A stretch of 64,000 nt of DNA, taken from contig NZ_CP149798.1 of assembly GCF_037940415.1 (NCBI RefSeq), forward strand, positions 5,861,001 through 5,925,000, in the 5' to 3' direction. A program made the translations under genes and the position numbers. The notes beneath the pieces were generated by a model. That model did no database searches. It worked only from the letters and a program-made list of their open reading frames with translations, and was not told the origin of the DNA. Positions 7,947 through 16,466 of the stretch are shown piece after piece; position 1 is the stretch's first letter, and each line of letters starts with the position of its first letter. Origin of the DNA: Streptomyces sp. f51 (GTDB lineage: Bacteria; Actinomycetota; Actinomycetes; Streptomycetales; Streptomycetaceae).

Positions 7947-8609
7947 TCAGTGGATGATGCCGGTCCGCAGGGCCACCGCGACCATTCCGGCGCGGTCGCC
8001 CGTGCCGAGCTTGCGCGCGATGCGGGCCAGGTGGCTCTTGACGGTCAGCGCGGACAGGCCCATGGAGACGCCGATGGCCTTGTTCGACTGGCCCTCCGCG
8101 ACCAGTCGGAGGACCTCGACCTCTCGTCCGGACAGTTCGCGGTAGCCGCCCGGGTGGCTCGGGGCACCCGGGGGGCGGCGGTGCATGCGGGCGGCTGCCG
8201 AGCCGATGGGCGCGGCGCCGGGCCGGGTGGGGAGCCCGACGTTCGTGCGGGTGCCGGTGACGACGTAGCCCTTGACACCGCCCGCGAGGGCGTTGCGTAC
8301 GGCGCCGATGTCGTCGGCGGCGGAGAGGGCGAGGCCGTTGGGCCAGCCCGCGGCTCGGGTTTCGGAAAGGAGGGTGAGGCCGGAACCGTCCGGCAGGTGG
8401 ACGTCGGCGACGCAGATGTCACGCGGGTTGCCGATTCGGGGACGGGCCTCCGCGACGGACGACGCCTCGATGACGTCGCGCACTCCGAGCGCCCACAGAT
8501 GGCGGGTGACGGTGGAACGGACCCGGGGGTCGGCCACGACCACCATGGCGGTCGGCTTGTTCGGGCGGTAGGCGACCAGGCTTGCGGGCTGCTCGAGGAG
8601 AACGGACAC
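7947..8609 (-). CDS. whiI: Orphan atypical response regulator WhiI
   Basis: 220 aa from GTG 8609, which has AGGAGG five bases upstream; upstream ATGs were rejected for lack of a ribosome binding site. The N-terminal receiver-like domain keeps the phosphoacceptor-position Asp69 (DICVADVHLPDG) and the switch Lys (GGVKGYV), but the usual acidic pair is A26-D27 (VVVADPRV), so the phosphorylation pocket is incomplete. The C-terminal LuxR/NarL helix-turn-helix is LSGREVEVLRLVAEGQSNKAIG...TVKSHLARI. No kinase gene is adjacent. Streptomyces WhiI is known to need no classical phosphorylation and to act as a heterodimer with BldM on late sporulation genes. The neighbours (rnd, DUF3000, hemE) match the remembered whiI locus. 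Identification is strong but based on pattern and context. Confidence 0.88.
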   Translation of the reverse strand: MSVLLEQPASLVAYRPNKPTAMVVVADPRVRSTVTRHLWALGVRDVIEASSVAEARPRIGNPRDICVADVHLPDGSGLTLLSETRAAGWPNGLALSAADDIGAVRNALAGGVKGYVVTGTRTNVGLPTRPGAAPIGSAAARMHRRPPGAPSHPGGYRELSGREVEVLRLVAEGQSNKAIGVSMGLSALTVKSHLARIARKLGTGDRAGMVAVALRTGIIH

Positions 8610-8780
8610 CAGGCCTCCTGGGGGGCGGGACGGGACCGGCTCTGGGGGGCGAGCCAGGACGAACCGTGCTTTCAAGGTCACTGACGTCTTCGGCATCAAA
8701 CCTGTGGACCTTTAGAGAATGATCACGATGGGGTGAGTAACAATCGGTTCAATTCGGACAGGCGATCGATCATCCGAAGA

Positions 8781-8820
8781 TCGAACCGAGTCGTTCCGAG
8801 TCGTTCCGGGTCGTTCGGAG
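8781..8820. repeat. Helically phased 10-bp direct repeats upstream of whiI
   Basis: Four contiguous 10-bp units occupy 8781-8820: TCGAACCGAG, TCGTTCCGAG, TCGTTCCGGG and TCGTTCGGAG. They lie 172-211 bp upstream of the whiI GTG, between whiI and the DUF3000 terminator. A 10-bp period places each unit on the same face of the helix, as in arrays of activator sites. No such role has been shown here. Confidence 0.7.
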
Positions 8821-8874
8821 TCAATACGCGGCCGAAAGTGGTCGTATCGACAGTCGGCCGGTAAGGAAAAGGAA

Positions 8875-8900
8875 AGGGCGCGCGCGTCGGCGCGCGCCCT
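8875..8900. terminator. Hairpin terminator after the DUF3000 gene
   Basis: An 11-bp perfect GC stem (8875-8885 with 8890-8900) and a 4-nt loop follow the stop codon of the leftward DUF3000 gene by 8 bp and precede the whiI promoter region. Confidence 0.75.
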
Positions 8901-8908
8901 CACGGGGG

Positions 8909-9586
8909 TCAGCGGGACTGTGGTCCCCGGCGCTGCGGCAGGGTGACCACCGAGGCGTCGCCCGGGGTCACCGGCGGCAGCCCGGCGATCTGGCACAGCA
9001 GGTCGCACCAGCCGGCGAGGTGCGCGGCGGTGTCCGGTACGCCGCCGAGTCCCTCCCGGGGCGTCCACGACGCGCGGATCTCGATCTGAGAGGCGGCCGG
9101 GCGTTCCGCGAGCCCGCCGAAATAGTGCGAGCTCGCGCGCGTCACGGTGCCGCTCGGCTCGCCGTACGACAGACCCCGCGCCTGGAGCGCGCCGGTCAGC
9201 CACGACCAGCAGACCTCGGGGAGCAGGGGGTCGGCGGCCATCTCCGCCTCCAGCTCCGCGCGGACCAGGGTCACCAGACGGAAGGAGCCCTGCCAGGCGT
9301 CGTGCCCGGCCGGATCGTGCAGCAGGACGAGGCGGCCGTCGGCCAGGTCCTCGTCGTCGGCGACGACCGCGGCCTCCAGCGCGTACGCGTACGGAGCCAG
9401 GCGCTGCGGTGGTCGTGTCGGGTCGATCTCGATGTCCGGTCGCAGCCGGGCGGCCCGCAGTGCGTCCACGGCCGCCCGGAAGGGCAACGGGGCCGTCTCC
9501 GCCGCATTCCTGTCCCCCTCCTTCTTCTCCCTCGCGTCGTCCATTCCGCCAGCGCCGTCCGACAGTCGTCCCTGAGCCGCAGCCAT
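8909..9586 (-). CDS. DUF3000 family protein
   Basis: 225 aa from ATG 9586 (a later ATG at 9544 is also possible; neither has a clear ribosome binding site). The conserved body includes PFRAAVDALRAARLRPDIEI, PQRLAPYAYALEA, the VCWSWLTGAL block and GTVTRASSHYFGGL. It matches the actinobacterial DUF3000 family, which has no known function and is normally found next to hemE, as here (divergent, 186 bp apart). There is no signal peptide or membrane segment, so it is a cytoplasmic protein. A terminator hairpin follows directly. Confidence 0.8.
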   Translation of the reverse strand: MAAAQGRLSDGAGGMDDAREKKEGDRNAAETAPLPFRAAVDALRAARLRPDIEIDPTRPPQRLAPYAYALEAAVVADDEDLADGRLVLLHDPAGHDAWQGSFRLVTLVRAELEAEMAADPLLPEVCWSWLTGALQARGLSYGEPSGTVTRASSHYFGGLAERPAASQIEIRASWTPREGLGGVPDTAAHLAGWCDLLCQIAGLPPVTPGDASVVTLPQRRGPQSR

Positions 9587-9772
9587 GCCGGGAAGATTAA
9601 GGGGAACGGAGCCCGCGCGCAGGGAGAGACACCCGTGCGTGGGACCCCTGTCCGGATCGCGCCACGCGGACACCGCTTCGCGGACAGGGCGTCCACGCCG
9701 CCCCGGCCGGGGCGGCGGGCGCACCGGAGCCCGGGAAGGGGGGCGCCCGCGAGGCGTGGGAGACTTTCCGTC

Positions 9773-10840
9773 GTGAGCGCCAACCACAGCCCCGCCGGGC
9801 AGCAGCCGACAGCCACGTACGAGTCCGCCTTCCTCAAGGCGTGCAGGCGCGAGCCCGTGCCGCACACGCCCGTGTGGTTCATGCGGCAGGCGGGCCGCTC
9901 GCTGCCCGAGTACCTCAAGGTGCGCGAGGGCATCCCCATGCTGGAGTCCTGCACGCGGCCCGACCTGGTCGCCGAGATCACGCTCCAGCCGGTCCGCAGG
10001 CACCGCGTGGACGCCGCGATCTACTACAGCGACATCGTGGTCCCGCTGAAGGCCATCGGCGTCGACCTGGACATCAAGCCGGGCGTCGGCCCCGTCGTCC
10101 AGAACCCGATCCGCACCCGCGCCGACCTGGCCCAGCTGCGTGATCTGACCCCCGAGGACGTCTGGTACGTCACCGAGGCGATCGGGCTCCTGACGGCCGA
10201 ACTCGGCGAGACCCCGCTCATCGGTTTCGCGGGCGCGCCTTTCACCCTCGCGAGTTACCTCGTGGAGGGCGGTCCGTCCAAGAACCACGAGCACACCAAG
10301 GCGCTGATGTACAGCGACCCGCAGCTGTGGGCCGATCTGCTCGACCGTCTCGCCGAGATCACCTCCGCCTTCCTGAAGGTGCAGATCGAGGCCGGCGCGA
10401 GCGCCGTCCAGCTCTTCGACTCCTGGGTCGGCGCCCTGGCCCCCGCCGACTACCGCCGCTCGGTGATGCCCGCCTCCGCCAAGGTCTTCGACTCCGTCGC
10501 CTCCTACGGCGTGCCGCGCATCCACTTCGGTGTCGGCACCGGTGAGCTGCTGGGCCTCATGGGCGAGGCCGGCGCGGACGTCGTCGGCGTCGACTGGCGC
10601 GTCCCGCTCGACGAGGCCGCCCGCCGCGTCGGTCCCGGCAAGGCGTTCCAGGGCAACCTCGACCCCGCGGTCCTGTTCGCCTCCACCGAGGCCGTCGAGG
10701 CCAAGACCCGCGAGGTGCTCGACGCCGCCGCCGGTCTCGAGGGCCACGTCTTCAACCTCGGGCACGGCGTCATGCCGAGCATGGACCCCGACGTGCTGAG
10801 CCGTCTGGTGGAGTACGTCCACACGCAGACGGCCCGCTAG
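9773..10840 (+). CDS. hemE: Uroporphyrinogen decarboxylase
   Basis: 355 aa from GTG 9773, giving the family's usual length. HemE signatures are VWFMRQAGRSLPEY (substrate-binding Arg pair), AIYYSDIVVPLKAIG (the key Asp), FAGAPFTLASYLVEGG, SWVGALAPADY, and C-terminal LGHGVMPSMDPDVL. It converts uroporphyrinogen III to coproporphyrinogen III, the last step before the coproporphyrin-dependent branch whose oxidase (hemG) and decarboxylase (hemQ) lie 4-6 kb further on. The long open frame upstream of the GTG is the mirror of the DUF3000 gene and was excluded. Confidence 0.96.
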   Translation: MSANHSPAGQQPTATYESAFLKACRREPVPHTPVWFMRQAGRSLPEYLKVREGIPMLESCTRPDLVAEITLQPVRRHRVDAAIYYSDIVVPLKAIGVDLDIKPGVGPVVQNPIRTRADLAQLRDLTPEDVWYVTEAIGLLTAELGETPLIGFAGAPFTLASYLVEGGPSKNHEHTKALMYSDPQLWADLLDRLAEITSAFLKVQIEAGASAVQLFDSWVGALAPADYRRSVMPASAKVFDSVASYGVPRIHFGVGTGELLGLMGEAGADVVGVDWRVPLDEAARRVGPGKAFQGNLDPAVLFASTEAVEAKTREVLDAAAGLEGHVFNLGHGVMPSMDPDVLSRLVEYVHTQTAR

Positions 10841-10865
10841 AAGCCGCGGTCGGCCCGTCCGCGGT

Positions 10866-11684
10866 TCACCAGCCGTGCCGCGCCTGTCTGCCCCACAGCA
10901 GACGGCGCGGTTCGGGCGGTGGCGGGGTGCCCGGACGCAGCGGCCAGGCCAGGAGCATCCCGGCCAGGAATCCGACGACGTGCGCCGCGTAGGCCACGGT
11001 GCCCGCCGCGGGCACGGCGGCGCCGGACGAGTACGCCGCCTGGAGCACGAACCAGAAGCCCAGCACGAGCCACGCGGGCAGCCTGAGCGGCAGGAACACC
11101 AGGAACGGGACGAGCACCCAGACCCTGGCTCTCGGATACAGCACGAGATACGCCCCGAGGACCCCGGCGATCGCCCCCGAGGCGCCGATCAGCGGGTCGC
11201 CCGAGTCCTCGTTCACCAGGGCGAAGCCGTACGCCGCCGCGAAGCCGCAGGCCCCGTAGAACAGTGCGAAGCGCACATGTCCGAGCCGGTCCTCGATGTT
11301 GTTGCCGAAGATCAGCAGGAAGAGCGTGTTGCCCAGCAGGTGCAGCCAGCTGCCGTGCAGGAACATCGCCGTGAGCACCGACAGCGGCGGCGACTTGTGG
11401 TAGCCGGGCGGGCCCAGCACACAGCCCGACCCGTGCGGGCCGGCGCCGACCTCGCCGGTCGGCACCAGACGGGGCATCCGATGATGGATCAGTTCCTGTG
11501 GCACGGCGGCGTAGTGGTCCATGAACGCGTGCAGATGACACAGCTGCGACAGGGCGCTGTCGCCCGCCACCGATCCGGCGAGACCGGGGGTGTAGAGGAA
11601 GACGAGCACATTGGCGGCGATCAGCGCGTACGTCACATAGGGCGTGCGCCGCACCGGGTTCACGTCATGGACGGGAATGACCAC
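10866..11684 (-). CDS. Rhomboid family intramembrane serine protease
   Basis: 272 aa. The catalytic Ser lies in LIGASGAIAGVLGAY (GASG), the catalytic His in AAHVVGFLAGM, and the L1-loop signature is HGSWLHLLGNTLFLLIFGNN. At least six hydrophobic segments are visible (starting at TYALIAANVLVFLY and ending in the His-bearing helix). An insertion of about 75 residues between TM1 and the L1 region carries His/Cys residues (LCHLHAF, SGCVLG), a feature seen in many actinobacterial rhomboids. It cleaves transmembrane segments of unknown substrates in the cytoplasmic membrane. It is convergent with hemE, 25 bp away. Confidence 0.92.
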   Translation of the reverse strand: MVIPVHDVNPVRRTPYVTYALIAANVLVFLYTPGLAGSVAGDSALSQLCHLHAFMDHYAAVPQELIHHRMPRLVPTGEVGAGPHGSGCVLGPPGYHKSPPLSVLTAMFLHGSWLHLLGNTLFLLIFGNNIEDRLGHVRFALFYGACGFAAAYGFALVNEDSGDPLIGASGAIAGVLGAYLVLYPRARVWVLVPFLVFLPLRLPAWLVLGFWFVLQAAYSSGAAVPAAGTVAYAAHVVGFLAGMLLAWPLRPGTPPPPEPRRLLWGRQARHGW

Positions 11685-11701
11685 GAGGAACTACTGCCCG
11701 C

Positions 11702-11726
11702 GCGGCGCGGGGTGAATCCGCGCCGC
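11702..11726. other. Hairpin in divergent rhomboid/11895 intergenic region
   Basis: A 9-bp perfect stem (11702-11710 with 11718-11726) and a 7-nt loop lie 18 bp upstream of the rhomboid ATG. It could be a leader structure of the rhomboid mRNA. It follows no gene end, so it is not an obvious terminator. Confidence 0.45.
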
Positions 11727-11894
11727 ACGGGGCTCGGCCGGGCACCCGGCCGGCCCGGCCTCCGGGAAGGTTCCCGCCGGACGCACTGAACACATGTGCC
11801 ACTCCGGCCGTATGTCTTCTCAGCCCCCCGCACCGCGCCCACGGCGCGGCGGGGTACGACGACGCGACGACGTGAAGACGTGAGGACACAGGCC

Positions 11895-12236
11895 ATGAGC
11901 GACCGAGTTACTCCTCCGATGCATGCCCTGCCCGACGGCGAGGCGGAAATCGCCCTGGTGCTGCACCTCCCCTGGGAGGACGTGGCCGCGCTCGGCCAGG
12001 AGGCCGGACGGCTCGCGGCCCGGATGCAGCGGCCCGTGACCCTGGACGAGGCCGTCAGCCACCGTCTGCGGTCCTCCCGTCCGGCCGCGCACGCCAAGCC
12101 GGCCCAGACCACGCCCGCGGTGACGGCGGCGGCCCCGGTCTCGACGGTCTCCTCGCTGCCGCCCCGCCCGCCCGCGGAGCAGGCCCGTCAGGCGATCGAC
12201 CGGATCAACGGATCGGCCGGCAACGAGTCGGCGTAG
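11895..12236 (+). CDS. Small conserved-looking hypothetical protein
   Basis: 113 aa from ATG 11895 (GAGG about 9 bases upstream). It has an ordered N-terminal half, with AEIALVLHLPWEDVAALGQEAGRLAARM as strand plus amphipathic helix. A Pro/Ala/Ser-rich disordered stretch and a short C-terminal helix (EQARQAIDRINGS) follow. There is no signal peptide and no motif I recognise. Third-position GC bias and a double hairpin terminator after the stop support a real gene. Its longer in-frame extension to 11796 lacks a ribosome binding site. Confidence 0.7.
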   Translation: MSDRVTPPMHALPDGEAEIALVLHLPWEDVAALGQEAGRLAARMQRPVTLDEAVSHRLRSSRPAAHAKPAQTTPAVTAAAPVSTVSSLPPRPPAEQARQAIDRINGSAGNESA

Positions 12237-12243
12237 CAGGCGT

Positions 12244-12286
12244 GTCGGCGGCCGCACCGCCGACGGCCCGTGAGGTGGCGGGCCGT
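12244..12286. terminator. Double hairpin terminator
   Basis: Two adjacent perfect stems are seen: 12244-12251 with 12257-12264 (8 bp, 5-nt loop) and 12263-12270 with 12279-12286 (8 bp, 8-nt loop). They start 7 bp after the stop of the 11895 gene and precede the convergent flavoenzyme gene. Confidence 0.75.
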
Positions 12287-12353
12287 CACCGTCCGCGCGG
12301 CGGCCGGCCCCTCCGTCCGGCCCGGCGGTGAGGCCGGCGGTCCGGCCCGCCCC

Positions 12354-13763
12354 TCACCGGGCTCCCGCGCGGACCTTCGCCACCGCCTTGCGCGCCGCCA
12401 CCAGGACGGGGTCCCAGACCGGGGAGAACGGCGGGGCGTAGCCGAGGTCCAGCATCGTCATCTGTTCCACCGTCATGCCCGCGGTCAGGGCCACCGCCGC
12501 GATGTCCACGCGCTTCGCCGCACCCTCCCGGCCGACGATCTGCACCCCGAGCAGCCGCCCCGTGCGGTGCTCCGCGAGCATCTTCACCGTCATCAGGGCG
12601 GCGTTCGGGTAGTAGCCCGCCCGGCTCGTCGACTCGATCGTGACGGTCTCGAACCTGAGGCCCGCCCGGTGCGCGTCCTTCTCGCGCAGTCCGGTGCGGG
12701 CGATCTCCAGATCACAGACCTTGCTCACCGCGGTGCCGACGACCCCGGGGAACGTGGCGTAGCCGCCGGCCACGTTGGAGCCGATCACCTGGCCGTGCTT
12801 GTTCGCGTGGGTGCCCAGGGCGATGTGCCGCTCGCGCCCCGAGACCAGGTCGAGCACCTCGACGCAGTCGCCGCCCGCCCAGATGTCCTCGTGCCCGCGC
12901 ACCCGCATGGACAGATCGGTGAGCAGCCCGCCGTGGTCGCCGAGCGGCAGCCCGGCCGCGCGGGCGAGCGACGTCTCCGGGCGGACGCCGATGCCGAGCA
13001 CCACCACGTCCGCCGGGTACGTGGCGTCCTCGGTGGCGACCGCGCGGACCCGGCCGTCGTCACCCGTGAGGAATCCGGTGACCTCGGCGCCGCCGACCAT
13101 GGTGATCCCGAGGCCCTCCATGGCCGTGTGCACCAGGCGGCCCATGTCCGGGTCGAGCGTGGACATCGGTTCACGGCCCCGGTTGAGGACCGTCACCTCG
13201 TACCCGCGGTTGATGAGGGCCTCGGCCATCTCCACGCCGATGTAGCCCGCGCCGACGACCACCGCGCGGCGGCCCCCGGTCACCGCCAGCGAGTCGAGCA
13301 GGGCCTGCCCGTCGTCCAGCGTCTGCACGCCGTGCACGCCCGGCGCGTTTGCGCCCGGCAGTTCGGGGCGGACCGGACGCGCGCCGGTCGCGACGACCAG
13401 CCTGTCGTACGACGTCCACGCCTCGGCCCCGGTTTCGAGGTCCCGCGAGCGCACCCGGGCACCCTCGACGTCGATCCCGGTGACCTCCGTACGCATCCGC
13501 AGGTCGATGTCGCGCGCGCGGTGTTCCTCGGGGGTCCGCGCGATCAACCGGTCGCGCTCGGGCACGTCGCCGCCCACCCAGTACGGGATGCCGCACGCCG
13601 AGTACGAGGTGAAGTGCCCCCGCTCGAACGCCACGATCTCCAGTTCGCCCGGACCGCGCAGCCGCCGCGCCTGGGACGCGGCGGACATCCCCGCCGCGTC
13701 ACCCCCGATCACGACCAGCCGCTCCCGTGCCCCGCCCCTACTGCCCGCACCGCTCATGCTCAT
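12354..13763 (-). CDS. FAD-dependent CoA-disulfide-reductase-like oxidoreductase
   Basis: 469 aa. The N-terminal FAD motif is LVVIGGDAAGMSAASQARR, the redox cysteine lies in SYSACGIPYWVGG (equivalent to the single active-site Cys of CoA-disulfide reductase and NADH oxidase), the NAD(P)H Rossmann motif is AVVVGAGYIGVEMAE, and the second FAD motif is EDIWAGGDCVEV. A C-terminal dimerisation domain follows (LGVQIVGREGAAKRVDIAA). It probably reduces CoA disulfide, polysulfide or oxygen with NAD(P)H; the exact substrate cannot be decided. It lies 27 bp downstream of the DUF4349 lipoprotein gene on the same strand and may be cotranscribed with it. Confidence 0.9.
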   Translation of the reverse strand: MSMSGAGSRGGARERLVVIGGDAAGMSAASQARRLRGPGELEIVAFERGHFTSYSACGIPYWVGGDVPERDRLIARTPEEHRARDIDLRMRTEVTGIDVEGARVRSRDLETGAEAWTSYDRLVVATGARPVRPELPGANAPGVHGVQTLDDGQALLDSLAVTGGRRAVVVGAGYIGVEMAEALINRGYEVTVLNRGREPMSTLDPDMGRLVHTAMEGLGITMVGGAEVTGFLTGDDGRVRAVATEDATYPADVVVLGIGVRPETSLARAAGLPLGDHGGLLTDLSMRVRGHEDIWAGGDCVEVLDLVSGRERHIALGTHANKHGQVIGSNVAGGYATFPGVVGTAVSKVCDLEIARTGLREKDAHRAGLRFETVTIESTSRAGYYPNAALMTVKMLAEHRTGRLLGVQIVGREGAAKRVDIAAVALTAGMTVEQMTMLDLGYAPPFSPVWDPVLVAARKAVAKVRAGAR

Positions 13764-13790
13764 GCGAACACGCTACGGGGGCACGGCACT

Positions 13791-14849
13791 TCAGTCCTCC
13801 TCGCCGCCCTCCGGAGACGAGGCCGTGTCCCCCGAGGCCGATCCCGAAGCCGGACCGGGAGCCGGTCCCGAAGCCGCCGCCGGGTCCTGGCGGCGCCGCA
13901 GCCGCGGGCTCACCCCACGCGTCCACGCCAGGGCGATCAGACCGAGCACCACCGCGAAGGGCAGCACCGCCCCGAGCGCCAGCGCCAGCCAGCGCACCAC
14001 CGTGACCAGGACGTTCCAGCCGCCCGAGAGCGCGTCCAGGAAGCCCGGGTCCGCCTCCTCCTTCGCCGTCTTCTTCACCGGGGTCTCGGACAGCGTGAGC
14101 GTGATCGTGGCCAGGCTCGTACGGTCCTTCAGCGACGCCTGCTGCGCGAGCAGCGCCTCCAGGTCGGACTCCCGGCTGCTCAACTCCCCTTCCAGCGCCA
14201 CCACATCACTGAGTCTGGTCGCCCGGTCCATCAGTTCGCGGACCCGGGCCACACTGGCGCGCTGCGACTTCACGCGGCTGTCCACGTCCACGACCTGGTC
14301 GGTGACGTCCTGCGCCTTGGCCGTCCGCGCGACGACCTTCCCGGCGCCCTCCAGATCGGCGAGCACCTGGTCGTAGCGCTCGGAGGGCACCCGCAGGACC
14401 ACCCGGGTGTGCTCGTGGTCGTGCCCGTCGCGGGTGGTGGTCTCGTCGCCGACGTAGCCGCCGGCGTTCTCGGCCGCCGTACGGGCGCCGTCCAGCGCCC
14501 CGGGGACGTCCTTGACCACGACGGTCAGGGAGGCGGTGCGGATGATGCTGTTCACGGTCACCTTGGGCGGGGCGGCGGTCCGGCGGTCGCTCGACGCGGC
14601 GCTGCCCGCCGCCCCCGAGTCCGCCCGCTCCGCCGGGGCGGCCTTCGCGTCCCCGGCGCTGCCCGCGGCCGACTTGTCGTTCGAGCTTCCCGTGGCGCCG
14701 GCGCCGCACCCCGTGAGCGCGAGCGCGGTGACGAGGAGCACCCCCGACAGGACCCGGACCCGGCGGCCGGGACGTGCCGGTGCGGCGGGGAGGCCGGACC
14801 GGGCGGGTGGCATGGACCGGACCGGACGTGCGGGACTGTGTGTGCGCAT
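13791..14849 (-). CDS. DUF4349 domain lipoprotein
   Basis: 352 aa. An Arg-rich N-terminus leads into a lipoprotein signal peptide with lipobox LTGC (Cys at about residue 48). The DUF4349 region starts at VNSIIRTASLTVVVKDV and contains a long coiled coil (VKSQRASVARVRELMDRATRLSDVVALEGELSS in two stretches). It is followed by a C-terminal transmembrane helix (LALALGAVLPFAVVLGLIAL) and a Pro/Ser/Gly-rich cytoplasmic tail. It is therefore anchored outside the cell at both ends. The function is unknown; family members sit in envelope contexts. It is divergent from hemG. Confidence 0.85.
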   Translation of the reverse strand: MRTHSPARPVRSMPPARSGLPAAPARPGRRVRVLSGVLLVTALALTGCGAGATGSSNDKSAAGSAGDAKAAPAERADSGAAGSAASSDRRTAAPPKVTVNSIIRTASLTVVVKDVPGALDGARTAAENAGGYVGDETTTRDGHDHEHTRVVLRVPSERYDQVLADLEGAGKVVARTAKAQDVTDQVVDVDSRVKSQRASVARVRELMDRATRLSDVVALEGELSSRESDLEALLAQQASLKDRTSLATITLTLSETPVKKTAKEEADPGFLDALSGGWNVLVTVVRWLALALGAVLPFAVVLGLIALAWTRGVSPRLRRRQDPAAASGPAPGPASGSASGDTASSPEGGEED

Positions 14850-15006
14850 GCGGGATACCCCCCAGGGCGGTGACGACTGACGGTCCTTCGACGCCGCGGG
14901 GGTACGGGACGTTGGCGCCTTCCGGTCCCGATGCGGTCACGGTCGGGACTCGAAGAGGCCGCATGGCCCTGGCGGGAGCGTCCGTGCCGTCTGAGAGGGT
15001 GGAGCC

Positions 15007-16461
15007 ATGAGCGCAACGGACACGGACACGCGGCACGTCGTCGTCATCGGAGCGGGCATCGCCGGACTGGCGGCCGCGCACCGATTGCTCGGGCGCGGCG
15101 CGCGCGTGACCGTCGTCGAGGCCTCGGACCGGGTCGGCGGCAAGCTGCTTCCCGGGGAGATCGCGGGTGTCCGGGTGGACCTGGGCGCCGAGTCCATGCT
15201 GGCGCGCCGCCCGGAGGCGGTGGACCTGGCCCGCGAGGTGGGCCTGGGCGACAGGCTGCGGCCGCCGGCCACCGCCACGGCCTCGATCTGGACCCGGGGC
15301 GCCCTGCGCCCGATGCCCAAGGGCCATGTGATGGGCGTACCGGGCACTGCCGCCGCTCTGGCCGGTGTGCTGTCGGACGAGGGCCTCGCCCGTATCGAGC
15401 GCGACGCCGAACTGCCCCGCACCGAGGTCGGCGACGACGTGGCCGTCGGGGAGTACGTGGCGGCCCGCCTCGGCCGCGAGGTCGTCGACCGTCTGGTCGA
15501 GCCGCTCCTGGGCGGTGTCTACGCCGGTGACGCGTACCGCATCTCGATGCGCTCCGCCGTCCCGCAGCTCTACCAGGCCGCGCGGTCCCACGACTCGCTG
15601 ACGGAGGCCGTCCGGGAGATCCAGGCCAAGGCCGCCGCGAGCGGGCAGACCGGGCCCGTCTTCATGGGCGTCGAGGGCGGCGTCGGCCGCCTGCCGCTCG
15701 CCGTGGCGCGTTCGGTCACGGACCGCGGCGGCGAGATCCTCACCGGCACCCCGGTGACGGAACTGCGCCGGACGGCGCCGACGGGCTGGCAGGTGGTCGC
15801 GGGGGAGCGCGTCCTGCACGCCGACGCGGTGGTCGTCGCCGTCCCCGCCCCGGCCGCGGCCGCGCTGCTGGGCGCCGAGTCGCCGGCGGCCGCCGCGGGA
15901 CTGCGCACGGTCGAGTACGCCTCCATGGCCCTGGTCACCCTCGCCTACCGCCGTTCCGGCGCCCGTCTCCCCGAGGGAAGCGGCTTCCTGGTGCCGCCGG
16001 TCGACGGCCGCACGATCAAGGCGTCGACCTTCGCCTCCCGTAAATGGGGCTGGATCGCCGACGAGGATCCGGACGTGCTGGTCCTGCGCACCTCCGTGGG
16101 GCGCCACGGCGAGACGGAGATCCTGGAGCGGGACGACGCCCACCTCGTCGACGTCTCCCGGCACGACCTGCGCGAGGCCACCGGCCTGGACGCGGAGCCG
16201 CTCCGGACCCTCGTCACCCGTTGGGACGACGGTCTGCCGCAGTACCCGGTCGGCCACCACGCGCGCGTGGCCCGCATCCGCGAGGAGGTCGCCAAGCTGC
16301 CGGGCCTCGCGGTGTGCGGCGCGCAGTACGACGGCGTCGGCATCCCGGCGTGCATCGCGAGCGCGTACGCCGCGGTGGACCAGCTGGGCGGTGACGTACG
16401 CGGTGTGCAGGAGCTCACCGCGAACCCGGTGCAGAGTCTGCACGGCGGAGCGGGAGAATAG
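15007..16461 (+). CDS. hemG: Coproporphyrinogen III oxidase / protoporphyrinogen oxidase (HemY-type)
   Basis: 484 aa from ATG 15007, with GAGAGGGTGGAG just upstream. The N-terminal FAD motif is HVVVIGAGIAGLAAAHRLL, followed by VEASDRVGGKL and the GAESMLARRPEAVDL substrate region. The C-terminal FAD-contact block is VCGAQYDGVGIPACIASAYAA. In Gram-positive and actinobacterial genomes this family (HemY, also called CgoX) oxidises coproporphyrinogen III to coproporphyrin III. The presence of hemQ 5 bp downstream supports that coproporphyrin-dependent route. The genes form a tight operon. Confidence 0.95.
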   Translation: MSATDTDTRHVVVIGAGIAGLAAAHRLLGRGARVTVVEASDRVGGKLLPGEIAGVRVDLGAESMLARRPEAVDLAREVGLGDRLRPPATATASIWTRGALRPMPKGHVMGVPGTAAALAGVLSDEGLARIERDAELPRTEVGDDVAVGEYVAARLGREVVDRLVEPLLGGVYAGDAYRISMRSAVPQLYQAARSHDSLTEAVREIQAKAAASGQTGPVFMGVEGGVGRLPLAVARSVTDRGGEILTGTPVTELRRTAPTGWQVVAGERVLHADAVVVAVPAPAAAALLGAESPAAAAGLRTVEYASMALVTLAYRRSGARLPEGSGFLVPPVDGRTIKASTFASRKWGWIADEDPDVLVLRTSVGRHGETEILERDDAHLVDVSRHDLREATGLDAEPLRTLVTRWDDGLPQYPVGHHARVARIREEVAKLPGLAVCGAQYDGVGIPACIASAYAAVDQLGGDVRGVQELTANPVQSLHGGAGE

Positions 16462-16466
16462 GGACC

